From Romanomermis culicivorax (Eukaryota > Nematoda > Enoplea > Mermithida > Mermithidae): a stretch of DNA of 64,000 nt. The stretch covers positions 1 to 64,000 of the forward strand of contig CAWUHX010000043.1 in NCBI GenBank assembly GCA_963922205.1. Reading direction: 5' to 3'. A program made the translations under genes and the position numbers. Below the pieces are notes generated by a model. The model saw nothing but the letters and a program-made list of their open reading frames with translations, was not told the DNA's origin and searched no databases. Positions within the stretch are counted from its first letter, which is position 1. The number at the start of each line of letters is the position of its first letter. This document shows positions 50,970 to 63,035 of the stretch, in pieces.

Positions 50970-53557
50970 CTAATTTCTTCTTTCCTGTCTATCTCTAATT
51001 TGGCTTAAGCTTAACAATGCATTTCCAAAGCTTTCCCGTAAGCTTTGTGCATGATTTAAATTTATGTTTGGTAAATATGAGCCACTGTTCTGGCATCTAT
51101 TAATGATTACCAAGTATAATATGAATCCAATGATTATCAAAACTAATGCAACAACAAGTGCATTGAAAATCAATTGAATTTGTCCCTTCAGTAAAGTATT
51201 CAATCCTTCTTTCATATTCTGCCTCTCTGCATTAATTACATGTTCTAGCGCTGATCCTGCGCCTATGGCACTTTTTTCTGTGCCAGCATCTATCCCAGAG
51301 AGTGTCTCATACAAAGTACCTGGCTGTAGTGACATATCTGCCTCATAATTCACTACATTTTTAACTATCCCTTCCATTTCTTTCATTTTGTGTACATAAT
51401 GCTTTAAAGATGAAAATGTCATTGGCAAATTTCCTAGTTGATCATGAAATATTGCTAGACTGTTGAACCGAAAAAGTTTTGTCTGTCTTTTCCAAATTAG
51501 TTCTATCGGAATCGTACTAACAATGTAATGAATGAATCGTATGAATTAAAATTAAAAAATTATTAAAATTAAAACAATGAATCGTACCTGTTTTTGTTTT
51601 AAAACCTGCCCTATCCTTAAAAATTCCTGCCATTTGATGATGACAGTCTATTACTGGACTATCTTTTATCAAGTCTACTGTACCGGGTACTACAAACAAA
51701 AGTTTACTATCAAAATGCACTGGCAAATATTTATAACACACATTACCAACTTTATAGGTGTCATAAATTTTACTTATGTTTACTTGCTGACAGGGCCATA
51801 CTGTCAAAACTTCTCCTGTGAATTCTGTTGTTATATCATTCCACTGCAATAGTGCTCTGACACCTAAGGTTGCATCTACATGTATGAATTAAATGTAGAT
51901 ACCATATTAAATCTAGATACCTTTGTACATGATGGCACAGTTCCATCCATGTTTGTCGGAAATTATCATTTTCTAACCCAATTATTTTGTATTCCAAATA
52001 GTTTAGTTTCACATTTGTCGCATCATAATCACTAACATTTTCTGACAGTCCCATTGAATAGGGTTTCCGGGTTACTTTGTATTTCTTCCCATGTATTTTC
52101 ACGACTATTCCCTGGCTTGTCTACAGAACATTTGTGAACTGATCTTGGCAGTAGGGGTAGGGATCCTTCAACTTCAAAGCTGCCTGTAACTCATCAACTA
52201 TCACATGCTCGTTGTTCAATATTGATGTGTATTTTCCTTTGTAGACTACTAGGCATACGGCCTGAAACTCGGCAGCATCCCATAGGATTACACCATCGCG
52301 TGCTTCGCAGATGCCATCAATGGCACGGCAGCCGCCCAAATCATCAAGGTCAGTACTAATGTTGTTTCCATTGAATGAGGCTATCTGTCCTTCCTCAATC
52401 ATGAAATTCCTAACATCCTGACATGCTTCTGCACAACACCATTTGTAGTTCACCTCAAGTGACTTGTATGTACTCCAAAATCCTTCAGAGATTTCAATGA
52501 GTTTTTCATTTCCATAGTTCTTTGTTCGGAAAGCTGTTTCACAAGCTCCTTTGCTGATTGACTCAATCAATGTCTCATCATTCAAAACCCCTTTTGAACC
52601 AAAGAATCCAGTGAAAGTGCAAATCTTCCTATTTATGACAAAACATTTGTATGCTTTTGCTTGCAGAGGTTCAGTTCTTGGAACATAAATACTCACATCT
52701 ACCCAAAATGGTCTTCTTTCCTCTTTCATAGGAGGCTTGCATTCGACTGTCTTAGGAATGTCCCAAGCATGACCACTCTTAGACACACCACAGATTTGAT
52801 ATCCAAAGCATTTTTTATTTAAACAAAATATGATGATTGCTAGAACTATCATCACTAATCTTTTAGGCTTCTTTGCCCATAACACTGCCTGTAAAAATAC
52901 AATACAAGTCCATACAAGTAAATATATGACATTTAGTATCATCTTTTTACTTATTAATGTCGGGTCTTCTTGCTCATCTTCGCCTCTTTCCTCCTCTGAG
53001 CTGGAACTTTCCTCGATCCTCACACCTTTCATTGTTTTGCATCTTTTAATTGATCCCTCGCTGGGCATCACTTTCCCCTTGCTTGGTATGAAGCTCCATG
53101 AGCTCCTCATCATTGGCTCTGGCTCATCATCATGTACTGGACAATGTGCATTGCAAATGCACACTTTTCTTCCTGCATGTAAATAGTTAATTTCTCTTCT
53201 TACTGTTCTGCTATCATGGTCATCAAAATCACGTTTACCTTTAGCAAAATATTTACTCATCCAATCTTCTTGTTGACGCTTATCATTCAAGTCAACTGCT
53301 TTCGCTTTCTCATATTTTTCAACAAATTCTTCCAAATTAAAATCAATAACTTCCACGTCATCATCATTCATTTCTATTGTATCTGTCCTACTGTATTTAC
53401 CAAAGCTTCCTGGTACAAAACCTAGTAGTTTAATTTCTGGCTCACCTTGGGGATAGGGTTTGTAGTCCAGCAGCCATTTACCTCCATTCTGGGCCCAACT
53501 AATTTCCATATCATTGAACCGCTCTATCAGCTCCTCCAGATTAGTGAACAATCCCAA
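50970..53557 (-). pseudogene. env: Env precursor of element 2, broken into several frames
   Basis: Frame 52121-53557 (478 residues) has an acidic N-terminal region of about 200 residues with a cysteine cluster (KVCICNAHCPVHDD) and a Ser/Glu stretch, then two hydrophobic helices (VIYLLVWTCIVFLQAVL and VMIVLAIIIFCL) separated by a KKPKR loop, then the ectodomain with motifs shared with element 1 Env (ICGVSKSGH, ICTFTGFFGSKG, YKWCC). Pieces at 51836-52102, 51517-51849 and 50970-51428 continue it, the last with the Gly-rich segment, membrane helix LIFNALVVALVLIIIGF and tail. Breaks include a TGAATCGTA-type microduplication near 51530-51590. It begins overlapping the zinc-knuckle frame by 31 bases. 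Element 1 lacks the long leader. Confidence 0.8.
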
Positions 53558-55020
53558 TGCCTCTTTAGGGGCAAGGGCAAGTCGGGCACCTCTTCATTGG
53601 GCTCGTGGTCTCCAACAATTGTGTAGGAGTAGAGTGGTTTGACCTCACGGAACTCATCCTCACTCCCACTGTCTGCATCTATAACAAAACATTCATGAGA
53701 AATTTTCTTTACTTCTGATCCTTGCTTAACTAACAGTTCATCATCACAGTCTAACTGACTAACATTAACTCTGTGCTGCAGTCTATTAAACTGTTGTTGT
53801 TGCTGTTGTCTTTCTCTACCTATTGTCGTATCGTGCCTCATTTTATTAAACTTAACATGCCTCTTTGAAAAGGAATCCTTACTTCCTTTTTGCCACTTTC
53901 GGGCTGGAGGTTGGCCATTATCCTTTCCTGGGCACGACCTGGCTATAAGGCCCAATTGGCCACATGCATAACAATAGTGCGTCTTGCATGCCCCTGTAGC
54001 ATGGCCAGTGCTGCGGCAACATCCACACCTTCTCACATCTTCCTCTTTGGTCAGCATTTGACGGAGATCTCTAATCTCTTGTTTGATATCTTCCATAGCA
54101 CTTTCTGAAATATTTGCAGAAATAGCATTTTGTCATGGTATAACCTGTAAATCCTCTCTAAAAAGTTGTGATTCAGCAACCTAGCTGCTTTAGCTGCTTC
54201 TGTCAATGGTGGAAAATCCCTGTATTTCAGCCCTTCGTAAATGTTTGACTGAAGACCCCTGATAAAAATTGGTTTGAGGATCAAGTCCCTAGCATCCTTT
54301 TTTAATGTAGGGTATGCTGACCTAGACATTTTTCTCAATTTATCCAGGTACTCCATTACACTTTCTGCCCATTTTTGTTTTGTGTCATAGATGAGCTGCT
54401 GGTGGACTTCACTATCACGACCCTCTGGGTACATTTCTTTCAATCCTGCAAGTAACCCATCATATGTGCTTTGAATACTGGGATCCTTTCTTAACTCATG
54501 GAATGATGCCAATGCACTTCCAATCAGGTTAGATTCCAAAAATGCAACCTTGTAAGTATTATCAAAATTGCTTATTCCTTGCAGAGTCATAACCTGCTGC
54601 AATCTATCTACCCAATCACTCAATGATTCTCCAAAAGAACATGAAAAAGGTACTGGTGGCCTGAATGCCATCATTGAATTAAACCTCATTAGGGAATTTC
54701 TTAACCCTAAATTCTGAGTATCTTGACTCTGTTCAACTTTCAAACTCAACTGCTCTAGCCTATCTGCTATAGGAGCAGCAGTGTTCTCAAAAGCTTGCTT
54801 AACTGTCCATTCCAAAGCTTTTGCTTCTTCTACCATATCTCTAGTGTTACTTCTTGTCTGTCTGGGGGGTGCTTAGTTCAAGCTTTGCCTGGCCCATTAT
54901 GTTCTGAAATTCTTCAGAAACTGAAGACTGTCTACCTTTGGATAATGAATCCAGATTATCCAAATCTAGCTTGAAAGGACTTAGTAATAACTCAGAAGTG
55001 CTTAACTCAAGCTTACTTCA
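53527..55020 (-). pseudogene. gag: Gag of element 2: capsid and zinc knuckles, broken
   Basis: Capsid frame 54051-54836 (261 residues, ATG at 54836) contains WVDRLQQVMTLQGI and LILKPIFIRGLQSNI, matching Gag of element 1. Coding-like sequence continues upstream on the minus strand to about 55020 in another frame (SEEFQNIMGQAKLEL), so the real start is earlier. The nucleocapsid frame 53527-54096 follows in the -1 frame with zinc knuckles CGCCRSTGHATGAC and CYACGQLGLIARSC (the second has Leu in the His-flanking position). The coding frame appears to change near 54180, before the overlap, so I read this as decay and not programmed frameshifting. Confidence 0.82.
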
Positions 55021-55448
55021 ACCTATGTATCTGCCTTCTGACAAATCTGATGACTATATTTAGTCAACTGAGCATACACTTGCTCAAATTTGTCTATCAA
55101 GTACTGTCCTTAAGTGAGACTTATCACTTCACTTGACTCAAGAGCACTCAAAGGCTCAAATCTATCTGACGAGTTCAGTGTTGCGTGACTAACTTAACCC
55201 ACCAGGTAACCAACCCTTTACGTTGTGAGAAGTTCCTTGAAGCCACTTAATCTAACTTCTGACTAACTGTCCTGTTCCTTGGACACTTGCAATCTGACTT
55301 TTGTCTCAGACCCTTTGGTCAATGATTAACACCAAGCTTCATCAACCTTCAAACTTAATCTACCTTTTCAGACACTCAGGTCCCAAAAGCAATCTGTTAT
55401 CTGACTTTGGAATTCCTTCCTTTGCTTTCCCAGATGACCCCCTAAATT
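55021..55448 (-). other. Leader of LTR element 2
   Basis: Between the 5' LTR and Gag. Contains repeated CTTAAGCACTTCTGAG-like words and many stops. Right after the LTR, on the minus strand, TAGGGGGTCATCTGGGA resembles a tRNA-Pro-type primer-binding site, but with mismatches; low confidence. Confidence 0.4.
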
Positions 55449-55912
55449 TGTCACAGCCCAAGCTCCACTTGTGACTCGGGTTCTTGCCAAAAGACAAATT
55501 CTAATGGCAATTCCTAAATGACTTACTTTTTATTGACCAGGAAATAATAATAAACAATACCAAACTGATTTACAGAAGATAACACAGGCTTATATGCAAA
55601 AAAAAGTAGCAGGACTTTACAGCTGAACGAAATTAAAAAAAATACATCAAGCACAAATTAGGCCAAGCCCCAAGCATAGAAATATTGCTGATAATACTGA
55701 TGAAACATACGAGTGGAATATGTTTCACTTCACTACTTATTAAGATTACTGTACCTGTGATACAGGATAAAACAAAACTAGATACAGAATATACTGTAGG
55801 AACACTAAAATGGTTGATATCCTAACTGGGTTACAAAAATACCAAATCAAGTGATATGGAAACAAAGTACATAGTACAAAAATATGATAAGTCAACAGGG
55901 TTCCTCTTGACA
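55449..55912 (-). repeat. 5' LTR of element 2
   Basis: 464 bp with TG...CA ends. On the minus strand it has CATATAAG (55589-55596), a possible TATA box, and AATAAA (55529-55534), a polyadenylation signal. Confidence 0.95.
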
Positions 55913-56366
55913 AAAGTCAAATAATGAGTGTCATTGATTAAACTCCACTATGCTATGGCCGGACCCCTTGGCGACATACCCACAAAGTTTTATCAAAATA
56001 AAAAAACTATTGAGTGTGCCACAATGCAACAAGTGGAAGCCATTTTTGAATAAAATTATATAATTTTTTGTTCAAAAATGCAGTCATTCACCCAAAATTC
56101 TAATAATCGAACTAAAACTTTTATGCAGTACAGCAGCCTGGCATGTTGACTATATACACATAAGGCTTGGTCATTATATCATTATCCCTTACATGGGAAA
56201 TTACACACAGTTAAAGGCATTCTTGATATTGTTGAAAAAACTTTAGGTGCAAATTGTTGTTCCATTTGGTTGGAATATTATTAACTCTAGTTCAAATCGA
56301 CTACATTGCAGCAACAGTATGTGGCTACATACCAACCAACTTGCATCAAAAGTACTGACACCCATG
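55913..56366. other. No gene recognised
   Basis: Unassigned AT-rich sequence between LTR element 2 and the next transposon. Confidence 0.4.
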
Positions 56367-58550
56367 GTATATTAAAAAAATAGAAAACTATGTTCTTTTG
56401 GTTAACTATAAGATAAAATATTGTTCAAATTTTTAGTGAAAACTGATAAAGTAGTGAACCAATGTAAACTTTTGGATCTTTCTCAGATAAATGGGACCCA
56501 CATGGACACAAGATACTATACTAAAGCTATAAGAAGCAAAATTTTTTTTAAAACGTTATTATGGATTCCACATACAGCCAAAATCCCATATTTCTGATCA
56601 CTGTTCATGGCATGCTCTTAGTGATCCAATACATCAAAAGTTACAAGAGAAATATACAGATCACATTCATGACATGAAATGTGACAATTAGAAGCAGTTA
56701 AAGAAGATGCTGTAAGACATCAAAGAGGCAGTAACTCAATTCCAATTTGCAAACTCAATTGATGATAAAGTTAAAGCTGAATATTTAGCCGGTGAAAGTA
56801 TCAGTAATATATTGGAATGGCATCAACACCAGCTTTGATCAATGCTCCAAATGAAGCATGGAAAGACACTATTGGCAACCTCCAGAAGAATAATGAATCT
56901 TGATTGGGCAATGAAATTTCTGCCTTTCAGTGGACTGGAAGATCAGTCAAGCTGGTTTGGTAAGTGGGGTTTGCCATGTTACTGCAGCTATGCCCTTGTG
57001 ACTAAAAATGGACCCTACACCACCACACATTTGTCCATGTTTTCAACTCGCTTCCACAAGACAGTAATGCAATTATTGGAATACTGACTGAAACATTGAC
57101 AAAAATCAAGGCAGAGCAACTTGCAATCAATGCAGCTTTTGTTTGATCTGACAATGCTGGATGTTTTCTTGGCTCCCCTACCTTTCTCATGGTGCCAACA
57201 ATATCTCAGAAAACAGGCGTAACTATAAAGAACTGGGACTTCTCTGAACCTCAATTCCGCAAAGGCCCATGTGACCAAATTGCTGCATTAATATAAAGGC
57301 AAGTTTGACTGTTTATAGATGAAAGCAATGAATGTACAACTGCTGAAGAATTCATCAGGTGTGCTACGACACATGGAAACGTCAAGGAAACATCATTCAT
57401 CACTGGCAACCTCAAAATCCCACACAAAAAGATGGACCTTAAAGCATTTGGTACCAGGAGCTGCTTTAATTTCCTGTCCACACCTACTTAAATCGAGGCA
57501 ACTAAAGCTTACAAGGTTGGTACTAGAAGCATATTATTGAAGACGAAAATTTTGAAGTTTGAACAGTGACCAAAAAGCTTGAAATCCATCATGTTGTTCA
57601 TGAAAACCAGCCAGAGGTTGCACCTTGCCAAACATTAAAGTACTGGATTGCTATTGATCCAAAAATTACAATCATCAACTTTGAAGAAGAATCTAAAGAT
57701 CATCCAGCGGCTGCTGATAAGCCATATAAACTGGAAAGTGGTGCCTTTAAATGCCCTGAAGAAGGCTGTATACAGGTCTTTGTACTTCATGACACTTTGT
57801 TGCTACATCTTACTTTGGGTAACTACAAGCTAATGCCACAGTGAAAAAATTTATGTTATATGGCAATACAGAGCTTTAGCAGAACACTATAAAGTGTTCA
57901 ACTGACCCCTGGCTTGCCTGAAGTTCAAAAAGCTTTTCAATTGTTTCATGAAGCTGGCTTGTTCGATGTTACAGATAAGGTTGGGCTTCAAATGAGTATA
58001 AGACATGTTGTTGCTTGACAGAAAAACAGTGTCAATATTTGCTGTAAAAATACAACAGTGGCATTGTATATTATCAAAAATTCAATGCTGAAGTTGTCAC
58101 TGAAGAAATGAGGAATAACCTATCTTTTGTCAGATCTGACTTAATCACACAACAATAAATTATTGGATTCTGGGCTAGGGAAGTTAGCCATCAATGGGAA
58201 GATCCTACTACATTCTACAGTAGCAACCTTGGGGAAAATGTGGTGTTGAAAATGAAGAAGAACCCTATGAGGATCCAGCAATATTTGATCCTCATTTAGA
58301 ATATGAAAGCAAACTACTGAAAGCAGATTGTTTTGAATAATTGTTTCAATAATAAGTATGTAGATCTGACTCTTTGAAAATATCATTATTCTGGTTTAGT
58401 GCAAATCTTTATATCAGATTCAAGTTAATTTTATGTTGAGCCCTTATGACCTGAAAATGATCCAGAGTTTGTCAGTTTTTGTGGAAAATTTGAACAATCT
58501 TTCATCTTATAGTTAACCAAAAGAACATAGTTTCCAGTTTTTTAATATAC
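56367..58550 (+). mobile_element. DNA transposon with 85-bp inverted ends
   Basis: Left end GTATATTAAAAAAATAGAAA, ACTATGTTCTTTTGGTTAAC is repeated inverted at the right end (GTTAACCAAAAGAACATAGT .. TTTTTTAATATAC), about 85 bp with few differences. It encloses a degraded + strand protein with C2H2-like and DNAGC motifs. Target duplication not resolved. 2.2 kb. Confidence 0.8.
56640..57850 (+). pseudogene. Transposase-like protein remnant with C2H2 finger
   Basis: Coding similarity jumps between frames. Pieces in order: LDWAMKFLPFSG and SSWFGKWGLPCY (56900-56980), SDNAGCFLGSP (about 57149-57180), a GPCDQIAALI segment (57270-57295), TAEEFI, and FKCPEEGCIQVFVLHDTLLL (57748-57810), a C2H2 finger. 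I recall this arrangement (MKFLP..WFGKRG, DNAGC, CPVEGC finger) from uncharacterised transposon-like proteins of cnidarians, molluscs and fish, where the Asp of DNAGC may be catalytic. At least six stops or shifts. The superfamily is not assigned. Confidence 0.6.
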
Positions 58551-58786
58551 AATGAGGCTTATGATGATCTTGGGGGGATTCGCCAACATTTTCCGACTAC
58601 CAGCAATAAAATAATTAAAGACGACCCATAAGTACCCATGGTATACATGAGAACAATAGTGTGGCACAGATTGATTGATGCTTGCTCCAGATATATGAAC
58701 AAAGGAGCAAAGCTCATTGTTTTTATGACTTGTTGATAAGAAGCGTGCAGCAAAACTTTTCCAATTCAAGATTAAAAGAGAGTGGC

Positions 58787-60060
58787 CTGGCTAAGTCACC
58801 ATAAATGACCTATAGCCCCCATGCCTCTGTCAGAGAGGTGGGTCACCAGTATCGGGTTCCTGGGTTCAATACTGATGAAGGCTAGTTTTCTATTTGGGAA
58901 CCTAACCTGGCCAGTGCTAGCTATAGAAGAAACTATAGGTACTGTGGTGCTACTCTGGGGTTACTACTGTAGAACAAAAATAATGCAATTGCCTGAATAG
59001 GACCAGGCAATCCCTGGTTCTATTCAGTGTGAATGAGGGACAAGGTCATCTGAGAGTTGACCCGACTCTGGGACCCAATTGTGAACCAGGAGGTCTTCTT
59101 TAACCCGAACCGGAGGGGAGAAAGCCCTTATTAGTAGGGGAAAACCTAGGGAGGAGAAAGCCGACTTAAAACGGGTTTCCCCTAATTGTCCCAACAATAA
59201 TGAATTCTGAAACTCACCTAGTCCCGCTACAAAATGAATGACAATGCAAAAAGGTCCCTGAGGGCGGTGGTAGATAACAGAGGGGGTAAATCGGACTTAA
59301 GCAGCTAAACGTTGATGCAAAAGGCTGGGGGCGACTTTTATTCAAACGTAAACGCTGACAGGGTAAAAATGTGCAAATCGGGGGTGGTATGAGGCCAAGT
59401 AAAAATATTCAGAGAAGTCGGCGGTACGCAGTGGGCTAAAATATGCAAAACAACAGCAGCGTGGAGCACTAAAAACAATGGGAAATGCTAAAACCCAGAA
59501 ATGAGCAAAATTTTAGAACAACATGCCCTTTTAAGGACCTTGTCAGCTACAGTAAGACATGGGCAGAGTTCTCAATGCCCAGGCTAACTTCTGCAGAGAA
59601 AACAATGCAGAAGATGCCTATAAGCACATAGACATTTTCCCAGTTCCAATACATTTAGCATTGGGGCCAACTTTTGTGCCTATGCTAAACATATGAACGT
59701 CTTTAGCAAAAACTTCTCAGCTATTCGGTCCACGTTGACAAAAGCAACGCTACTTTTGTCGACACAAGGGGCATGTAATGGAGCCCAAAATAGCTGTGAG
59801 CGCGTGGGGCTCTCTGAGGGAAGTTTTTAGCTAAAGGGGCATACTGTAGCCAGTGTGAAACAAGAACAAAATAAAATAAATGATACAACAAAAACAAAAC
59901 AGAAATGAGTACAAAAATGATGAATGAATCGAAATAAAAGTAAAATGACAAATGATCATAAAATAAAATGGCAAATGATTAGCAAAACAAAATATCAGTA
60001 TGAGAAGAATCATGTGATGTTAATAATTTGATCAGCATGTGACAAGCGCCAACCTATAAC
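58787..60060 (-). repeat. Repeat F, inverted copy
   Basis: Reverse-complement counterpart of 42240-43620: GGCAATCCCTGGTTCTATTC, GGGACCCAATTGTGAACCAG, ACTCACCTAGTCCCGC, GCCCAGGCTAACTTCTGCAG and CATGTGACAAG in the expected reversed order. At its start, TGGCTAAGTC and GGTTCAATAC faintly resemble polymerase-III boxes. Confidence 0.6.
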
Positions 60061-60348
60061 ATGCTTGGAGCCCTCTAATTGGGGATATCCCTATAGACTA
60101 AGAATGGTAAAAATAGAGACCTAGGGTTTTTTACATAATACCTGGCATAGGGGTCTTGATGTCATTGAGGTTCTAAATGCAGATGAGGCTTGGTGGGGCG
60201 CTAAAAACATTTAAATAATGTCCATTTTCAAGGTTTCCGGTGTCACAATGGGTATGCCACCCTGGACCTTGATACTTTTACCCATGCATCTACCAATGTA
60301 TCTGCTCAAAACAATTATTTTTTGAAAATATTGATTTGCTCAAATTAT

Positions 60349-60720
60349 ATGAGTAAACTGGGATTTTCTCAGGGTAGTGAATATATATTAATGTTTAAAA
60401 AAACCAATCAGAGAGAGCTTCAATGGACAGAATTTTTTGGTAGTACATGGACTCTTGTCAAAATAGGGGAAGTAGGGCAGCTTCTGGGAACCACTAGTCA
60501 TTCAAAAAACTGGTTGGCAGTAAATGCTGATCTGCCCAAAGTCCATGAGTTAATAGTAAAAGAGTATCTGCCAGGTCTGTTAGAGGTAATGCCTCTACCA
60601 TACTTCCTCCCAATGCACATGTTGCCTGCTAAAAATGAGTGGATTAGTTTATTGAAAAATGCCATGATGGGGCTCCTGGAGTTAAACAGCAGGAATGACA
60701 TTTTCACTAGTAGACCATAA
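60349..60720 (+). CDS. Hypothetical ORF, 123 residues
   Basis: ATG-initiated uninterrupted frame with protein-like composition (for example LPKVHELIVKEYLPGLLEV), no signal peptide and no domain I recognise. It lies between repeats F and G with no splice or promoter evidence. It could be an exon of a repeat-borne protein or chance. Confidence 0.25.
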   Translation: MSKLGFSQGSEYILMFKKTNQRELQWTEFFGSTWTLVKIGEVGQLLGTTSHSKNWLAVNADLPKVHELIVKEYLPGLLEVMPLPYFLPMHMLPAKNEWISLLKNAMMGLLELNSRNDIFTSRP

Positions 60721-60889
60721 AGCACAATTCAGAAGTGCAATGGCCGATGGTCGGCAGCAAAAATCCAAGGGTTTTTCACTTCTGAATAGGACTAAAGTGT
60801 ACTCAAAGTTCCATACTTTTCATTGAATCTGTCTGAGTTATTTTAATGATGTAAAAAAGAGGTGAATGAAAAATGAAGACAAATGTCAT

Positions 60890-61560
60890 GCGTAGTACTT
60901 ATGACACAATTTCTGAGAGTTTCAACTTTCTTCTCCATTGACCTATGATAAGTTGAAAACTAACAATATACATAAATGAGATATTTTGAATAGTTTTGTA
61001 TGCTGAATTAATGTGCGGAATGAATGACAGTATTCACTCTGCATGAAAGCCAAAATTCACATAACTATAGTACTCCAAAATTTGGAATTTCCACATTTTT
61101 TGGTCTTCACACACATTTCAAAATATAAAATCTCAGAAAAAAACATGGCTCCATATCAAAATGTTCAGTACATGCAAAAGACTATGGTTTCCATGCAGTT
61201 ACGAAACACACTTTCCGATCCCTTACCTTACTTTTTATGCTTTTTTAAAGAATCAAAGAGGAATTCAAAGTAAACTGTAAAATTCATTAGGAGCCTCTTT
61301 TGGGCACCTTTCCATAGGAGGTCGTAGGATTTTTTTTTCATTTCTGTAACCACTTATGTATTATTGTGTTAAAATTTCAATCAGATTTATTTACCATTTT
61401 GGGAGCCATAAGTGTCTGTGCATTCTGGAAGTTTGAAGTTTGTACAAAAAATGCTGTTTAATATCATCTAAGAAATAATTCAGTGTCACTAAATGAATAC
61501 AAAAATTTTGTTTACTGTCACTGAAAAGATGTGGGTCGAATCACTGGTAAAATTTCATCA
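60890..61560 (+). repeat. Repeat G, third copy
   Basis: ATTGACCTATGATAAGTTG, GTACTCCAAAATTTGGAATT, GGGCACCTTTCCATAGGAG and TTTACCATTTTGGGAGCC match 44210-44680 in order. Confidence 0.7.
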
Positions 61561-61651
61561 ATCTATTTACCATGGTTTGGTCAATTTTCCAAATTTTGTA
61601 TTTCTATTTTTATGTAGTTTTTTATATTTATTTTATTTTTATGTAGCAGAG

Positions 61652-61747
61652 CTACAGTAGAGTGTTACACAATGCTTATGTAACTACAGTAGGGTGTTAT
61701 GCAATGCTTACATAACTACACTAGTGTGTTACATGGAGCTTACATAA
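61652..61747 (+). repeat. 32-bp minisatellite, left part
   Basis: Three units of CTACAGTAGGGTGTTATGCA followed by ATGCTTACATAA, period 32. The array continues on the other side of a mariner element at 63036. Confidence 0.85.
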
Positions 61748-63035
61748 ATCCCGAAAAAAATCCAGAAATTTTTAAAATCCATTTTATTTACAATCAACAA
61801 AATAAATAACACAAGTCAAATACGCCATTCGAAAGAGCAAGAAAAACTTAACAAAATAGGTAATTAATTATTTTCAATAATGCCATTTCTACGAATAAAA
61901 TCAATACAGTTCATCGTGTTGCTGCACAGTCGTTGTACAATAGCTTTATTTATTTTTTAAGCACTGCTTTATACGGTTGGACATATGATCCAAATTTTTT
62001 GCTTCCCAGCCTTTGGCATAAACTAAGGATTTGAGATATGCCCAGATCTTCTATAATGCAAACTTCTGGGATGTTAGCTGGGTTGTTACACTTTTCAATG
62101 AATTCAATATTTTCAGCCTGCAAATGATCCTGTACAATTTTTGTGTAATGTGAATCGCCTGATCAGGCCAAAAGATGTAATCACCTTGCCGATAATTCTG
62201 TCTAATGTAAGGAATAAGCTGACAACGAATACACTGGTCTAAATACCGTTGGTAACCTGATTTACAAATAACACTAAACCCCTTGGAACTGATCGCCATC
62301 CAAACCAATATTTTTTGCTCAAATTTCGGTTTTTTCATGAATTTTACAGAGCTGGTCGTTTTGCTAACATTTGACGTATAAAATCCTCCATTGCTATTAA
62401 TTGAAGAATGACTTAGGGTAAAATAAGATTCGTCATCCAAAATAAATTCTCGATTATTAAATTTTCAATAAAGTCGACCACATTTTATTTTTGCTTTACT
62501 AATTTGATCCAAATTTCGAGCTGGAATGGGAGAACGTTTACGATACTTCAATTTAAGTTTTTTGGTCACAGTTCGGTGTATGGTTGACTTGCTTGTGTTG
62601 AATTTAGAAGCTGCCAAACAAATGGAAATGGATTCGGAATCATTAAATGCATTTTTCAACCGTTTGAGTCGTAAACCCTTAAAAACTGCTTTTCGTCCAG
62701 ATCCCGATCGACGGTCCCACGATAATTCTTCATTATATCGATTAATAATGTTGAAAAGAGTACTTTTGGAAACACCTTCAGCCGTAAAATGACGAATCGT
62801 AAACGATTTTTTCTTGTCAATATTCTCGGAATAAAATTTGTACATGCGTTTTCACAGATTAGATTTGTTTGCAGTCATATTATGCAACTCACAATAAAGA
62901 TACAGTTACACAAAATACATACGCTTATACAGAATTGAACGAGCTTTCAAGTGGTATATTTTACAACGTTCAAAGTTGTAAATAAACATTTTTATGCTTA
63001 TTTCAAAAAATTCCTGATTTTTTCGGGACACCCAT
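61748..63035 (-). mobile_element. Tc1/mariner element
   Basis: About 1.29 kb, inserted inside the 32-bp minisatellite. Inner inverted ends TCCCGAAAAAAATCCAGAAA (left) and, on the other strand, TCCCGAAAAAATCAGGAATT (right); the outermost bases are GGGTGTCCCG on the right and diverged on the left. A TA follows the right end. Encodes a broken transposase on the minus strand. Confidence 0.85.
61946..62845 (-). pseudogene. Mariner-type transposase, broken
   Basis: Cut-and-paste DDE/D transposase. From ATG at 62845: a helix-turn-helix region with GVSKSTLFNIINRY and RRSGSGRKA, a second HTH (NTSKSTIHRTV), then after one TGA (62465-62467) the catalytic region EFILDDESY, VWMAISSKGFSV and YIFWPDQAIHIT with the second catalytic Asp. 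The third acidic residue lies in an IIEDL segment near 62050, reached only by frame changes, and the C terminus KNLDHMSNRIKQCLKNK ends at 61946. Inactive. Confidence 0.85.

Larger units (their letters stand above)
46827..55912 (-). mobile_element. LTR retroelement 2, order gag-env-pol
   Basis: 9.1-kb complete element on the minus strand with 4-bp target duplication AAAG (46823-46826, 55913-55916). Order on its own strand: LTR, leader of about 430 bp, Gag, zinc knuckles, long Env precursor, protease, RT, RNase H, integrase, LTR. It is homologous to element 1 in every part but clearly diverged, so the gag-env-pol order is a lineage feature. LTRs are about half as long (462-464 bp) and nearly identical to each other. 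Env is broken into several frames, RT has a mutated active site and the integrase tail is stopped, so it is inactive. Confidence 0.93.
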
